From Granulosicoccaceae bacterium (GTDB lineage: Bacteria; Pseudomonadota; Gammaproteobacteria; DAOVJZ01), in NCBI GenBank assembly GCA_030632035.1, contig DAOVJZ010000074.1, positions 1 through 7,008 on the forward strand: a stretch of 7,008 nt of DNA, read 5' to 3'. The notes below the pieces were generated by a model. The model ran no database searches. It was not told where the DNA came from and saw nothing but the letters and a program-made list of their open reading frames with translations. This document shows, piece after piece, positions 5,438 through 7,008 of the stretch. Position numbers and translations under genes: made by a program. Position 1 is the stretch's first letter. Every line of letters starts with the position of its first letter.

Positions 5438-5846
5438 TCTTATTCTGCGAGTCATCGCAAAATTTCTGATTCCATTGATTATTGTTTTTGCACTCTATGT
5501 GCAGTTCCATGGCGATTTTGGTCCCGGTGGTGGTTTTCAGGCAGGTGTCATCCTGAGCGCGGCCATCATACTCTATACCTTGGTATTTGGACTTGATGCC
5601 GCTGAACAGATTATCCCACCAACCATTTTGCGACTCTTTGCCAGTATGGGGGTGCTCCTCTACATAGGGGTCGGGGTTATCACGATTTTCCTGGGCGGGA
5701 ATTATCTTGATTACTCTGTATTGGGTAGTACACAAATTGCCGGGCAGCACCTCGGTATTTTATTGGTGGAACTCGGTGTAGGGATCAGCGTTTTTTCTGT
5801 CATGTTGATTATCTTTTTTTCTTTTGCGGGTAGAGGGAAAACATGA
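5427..5846 (+). CDS. mnhB: Na+/H+ antiporter subunit B (MnhB/MrpB), 139 aa
   Basis: MrpB is a membrane subunit of the antiporter and is recognised here by HGDFGPGGGFQAG (28-40), its clearest family motif, and by GQHLGILLVELGVG (106-119) with conserved Glu115. Four hydrophobic segments are visible at about 8-26, 37-56, 69-90 and 108-134. Length is typical (about 140). The ATG at 5427 is preceded by AGAGAGG; the product then starts MTHNLILRVIAKFLIP, as family members do. An in-frame extension back to 5376 would add only basic residues from the previous reading frame. Its TGA forms an ATGA overlap with mnhC. Confidence 0.94.
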   Translation: MTHNLILRVIAKFLIPLIIVFALYVQFHGDFGPGGGFQAGVILSAAIILYTLVFGLDAAEQIIPPTILRLFASMGVLLYIGVGVITIFLGGNYLDYSVLGSTQIAGQHLGILLVELGVGISVFSVMLIIFFSFAGRGKT

Positions 5847-6202
5847 TGGATTTTGTCCTCGGTCATTATAATTACTGGATTGCTATTTTTTTGATGATGG
5901 TTGGTTTTTACACCGTCATTAGCCGGGGTAATCTGGTTAAAAAAATTATTGGCCTGAATATTTTTCAGGTATCCGTTTTTTTACTCTACATCAGTATCAG
6001 CACCGTACAAGGAGGCGCTGCTCCTATTATTACAGAAGGTGTCGCACTCTATTCCAATCCTTTACCCCATGTATTGATCCTGACTGCAATAGTTGTTGGC
6101 GTTGCCACCACAGCGCTTGGCCTAGCACTTGTAGTTCGGATTAAAGAAGCTTACGGTACGATAGAGGAAGATGAAATTCACGAGCAAGATCATTCGTTAT
6201 GA
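5843..6202 (+). CDS. mnhC: Na+/H+ antiporter subunit C (MnhC/MrpC), NuoK-like, 119 aa
   Basis: MrpC is homologous to complex I subunit NuoK and sits in the membrane beside the proton-pumping subunits. Three helices are visible at about 11-27, 34-56 and 77-99. Conserved segments are the Gly-Leu-Asn-Ile-Phe block (37-41) and NPLPHVLILTAIVVGVATTA (72-91), which corresponds to the (D/N)PLPxALxLTAIVI motif. The C-terminus is short and acidic (EEDEIHEQDH). The start is ATG-ATG at 5843; the first overlaps the mnhB stop (ATGA) and has GAGGG upstream, and the second (5846) is a minor alternative. Its stop overlaps mnhD as ATGA. Confidence 0.94.
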   Translation: MMDFVLGHYNYWIAIFLMMVGFYTVISRGNLVKKIIGLNIFQVSVFLLYISISTVQGGAAPIITEGVALYSNPLPHVLILTAIVVGVATTALGLALVVRIKEAYGTIEEDEIHEQDHSL

Positions 6203-7008
6203 TACAAGATCATTTAAGTTTATTGCTTGTTGTTGTTCCTCTTGCGGCGGCTCCAGTTGTAGCCATCTTGCCGCGTGGTCGACTCCCCTGGCTGGTGGCA
6301 CTCATTGTTACTTTTATCTGCGCCGTACTCGCCAGCATGCAATTATGGGCGATTGTTCACAGTGGCGTGATCAGTTACGAACTGGGTGGCTGGTCGCCAC
6401 CGTGGGGAATTGAGTATCGTATTGATGCAGTAAATGCGTTTGTCGCATTAATTGTATCCGGCGTCGCCGCTATCACCTTGCCTTATGCTCTATTGAGCGC
6501 CGAAAAAGAGATCCCCAAACATCAGCTTCCGCTATTCTATAGTGCTTTTTTACTTTGTTTTGCGGGTTTGCTGGGTATTACGCAAACGGGTGATATTTTT
6601 AATCTGTTCGTCTTTCTGGAAATTTCGTCGCTTTCATCCTATGCATTGATTAGCCTTGGGCGTAAACGCCAAGCACTAACCTCGGCGTATCAATATCTGA
6701 TCATGGGAACACTGGGCGCCACTTTCTTTTTGATCGGTATAGGCTTGATCTACTCACAAACCGGCACCTTGAATATGATGGATCTGGCCGAGCGACTGCC
6801 CAAACTCTCTGCTCTTAAAACAATACATACCGGTTTTGCATTTATCCTGATAGGTATCGCACTAAAGTTAGCATTATTTCCGCTACATCTCTGGTTGCCT
6901 AACGCCTACACTTACGCGCCAACGGTGATCACCGTGTTCCTTGCTGCAACGGCGACCAAAGTCGCCGTTTATGTCATGCTGCGTATTTTGTTTACTATTT
7001 TCCCGGAC
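6199..7008 (+). CDS. mnhD: Na+/H+ antiporter subunit D (MnhD/MrpD), NuoN/L-like, partial (C-terminus off the right edge)
   Basis: MrpD is one of the large antiporter-like subunits related to NuoL/M/N; it carries a proton or cation channel through the membrane. The 270 visible codons cover slightly more than half of a usual 490-500-residue protein. Successive hydrophobic segments include about 7-24, 31-54, 78-99 and 111-127. The Q/M-family motif TGDIFNLFVFLEISSLSSYA lies at 130-149 with the key Glu141, then KLALFPLHLWLPNAYTYAP at 223-241 with the key Lys223, and Lys254 in the following helix. Glu141 and Lys223 line up with residues shown to be essential in Bacillus MrpD (E137 and K219). The start is set by the ATGA overlap with mnhC. 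The reading frame is open to the window end. Confidence 0.93.
   Translation, partial: MIQDHLSLLLVVVPLAAAPVVAILPRGRLPWLVALIVTFICAVLASMQLWAIVHSGVISYELGGWSPPWGIEYRIDAVNAFVALIVSGVAAITLPYALLSAEKEIPKHQLPLFYSAFLLCFAGLLGITQTGDIFNLFVFLEISSLSSYALISLGRKRQALTSAYQYLIMGTLGATFFLIGIGLIYSQTGTLNMMDLAERLPKLSALKTIHTGFAFILIGIALKLALFPLHLWLPNAYTYAPTVITVFLAATATKVAVYVMLRILFTIFPD

Larger units (their letters stand above)
3802..7008 (+). other. Mrp/Mnh antiporter operon, order E-F-G-(MrpA C-terminal)-B-C-D, incomplete at the right edge
   Basis: From mnhE to mnhD every junction overlaps: TAATG (E/F), 11 bases (F/G), TTGA (G/next), 11 bases (next/B), ATGA (B/C) and ATGA (C/D). There is no room for internal promoters between genes, so a single mRNA with coupled translation is expected. 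The operon starts with E, lacks the NuoL-like front of MrpA at its head, and carries the MrpA C-terminal module as its own gene before B. This differs from the Bacillus ABCDEFG order. Confidence 0.85.

Noticed and set aside
5346..5750. 134-codon minus-strand frame opposite mnhB
   Set aside because: It is antisense to a clearly conserved MnhB and has no known motif.
6171..6413. 80-codon Cys/Ser-rich plus-strand frame at the mnhC/mnhD junction
   Set aside because: It is an out-of-frame reading of the start of mnhD, whose MnhD frame is conserved and continues to the window end.

Overview
The window looks like chromosomal housekeeping DNA from a gammaproteobacterium of moderate GC. The evidence is an RluC and an RNase E that both closely resemble the enterobacterial proteins, arranged head to head as in many Gammaproteobacteria. 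RNase E keeps the E. coli numbering of its key residues (D303, D346, C404, C407). The scaffold half is very different from E. coli, so a non-enteric lineage is likely. I cannot name a genus. Nothing in the window looks like a phage, insertion sequence, CRISPR array, tRNA or rRNA.

Layout: (1) 1-899, minus strand: rluC, a 23S rRNA pseudouridine synthase, cut by the left edge near its C-terminus. (2) 900-1294: divergent intergenic region with a good sigma70-type promoter for rne, a palindrome over its -35, and three consecutive stem-loops in the long rne leader. This architecture recalls the self-regulating rne leader of E. coli. (3) 1295-3568: rne, with a complete catalytic half, an amphipathic membrane-anchor helix and a short low-complexity Arg/Gln/Asn/Pro tail. 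(4) 3569-3801: a hairpin terminator, then a promoter region with two -10-like boxes, a 15-bp palindrome and a leader hairpin. (5) 3802-7008, plus strand: a tightly packed Mrp/Mnh-type multisubunit cation/proton antiporter operon in the order E-F-G-(stand-alone MrpA C-terminal domain)-B-C-D, with D cut by the right edge.

The Mrp subunits assemble into one inner-membrane complex that exports Na+ (or another cation) in exchange for protons. It serves pH and sodium homeostasis and is related to the membrane arm of complex I and to Mbh hydrogenases. From E to D every junction overlaps, so translation is probably coupled throughout. No MrpA N-terminal (NuoL-like) gene is present upstream; such a subunit would have to lie downstream of the window.

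The most notable irregularity is mnhE. Its N-terminal 39 residues end at a TAA, and the rest of the protein continues in the -1 frame from an ATG five bases later. One extra base would restore a normal-length MnhE of about 158 residues. This may be a real frameshift, a sequencing error, or a gene split into two coupled pieces. I see no convincing new defence, mobile or biosynthetic system here; the interest lies in regulatory structure and in this broken subunit.
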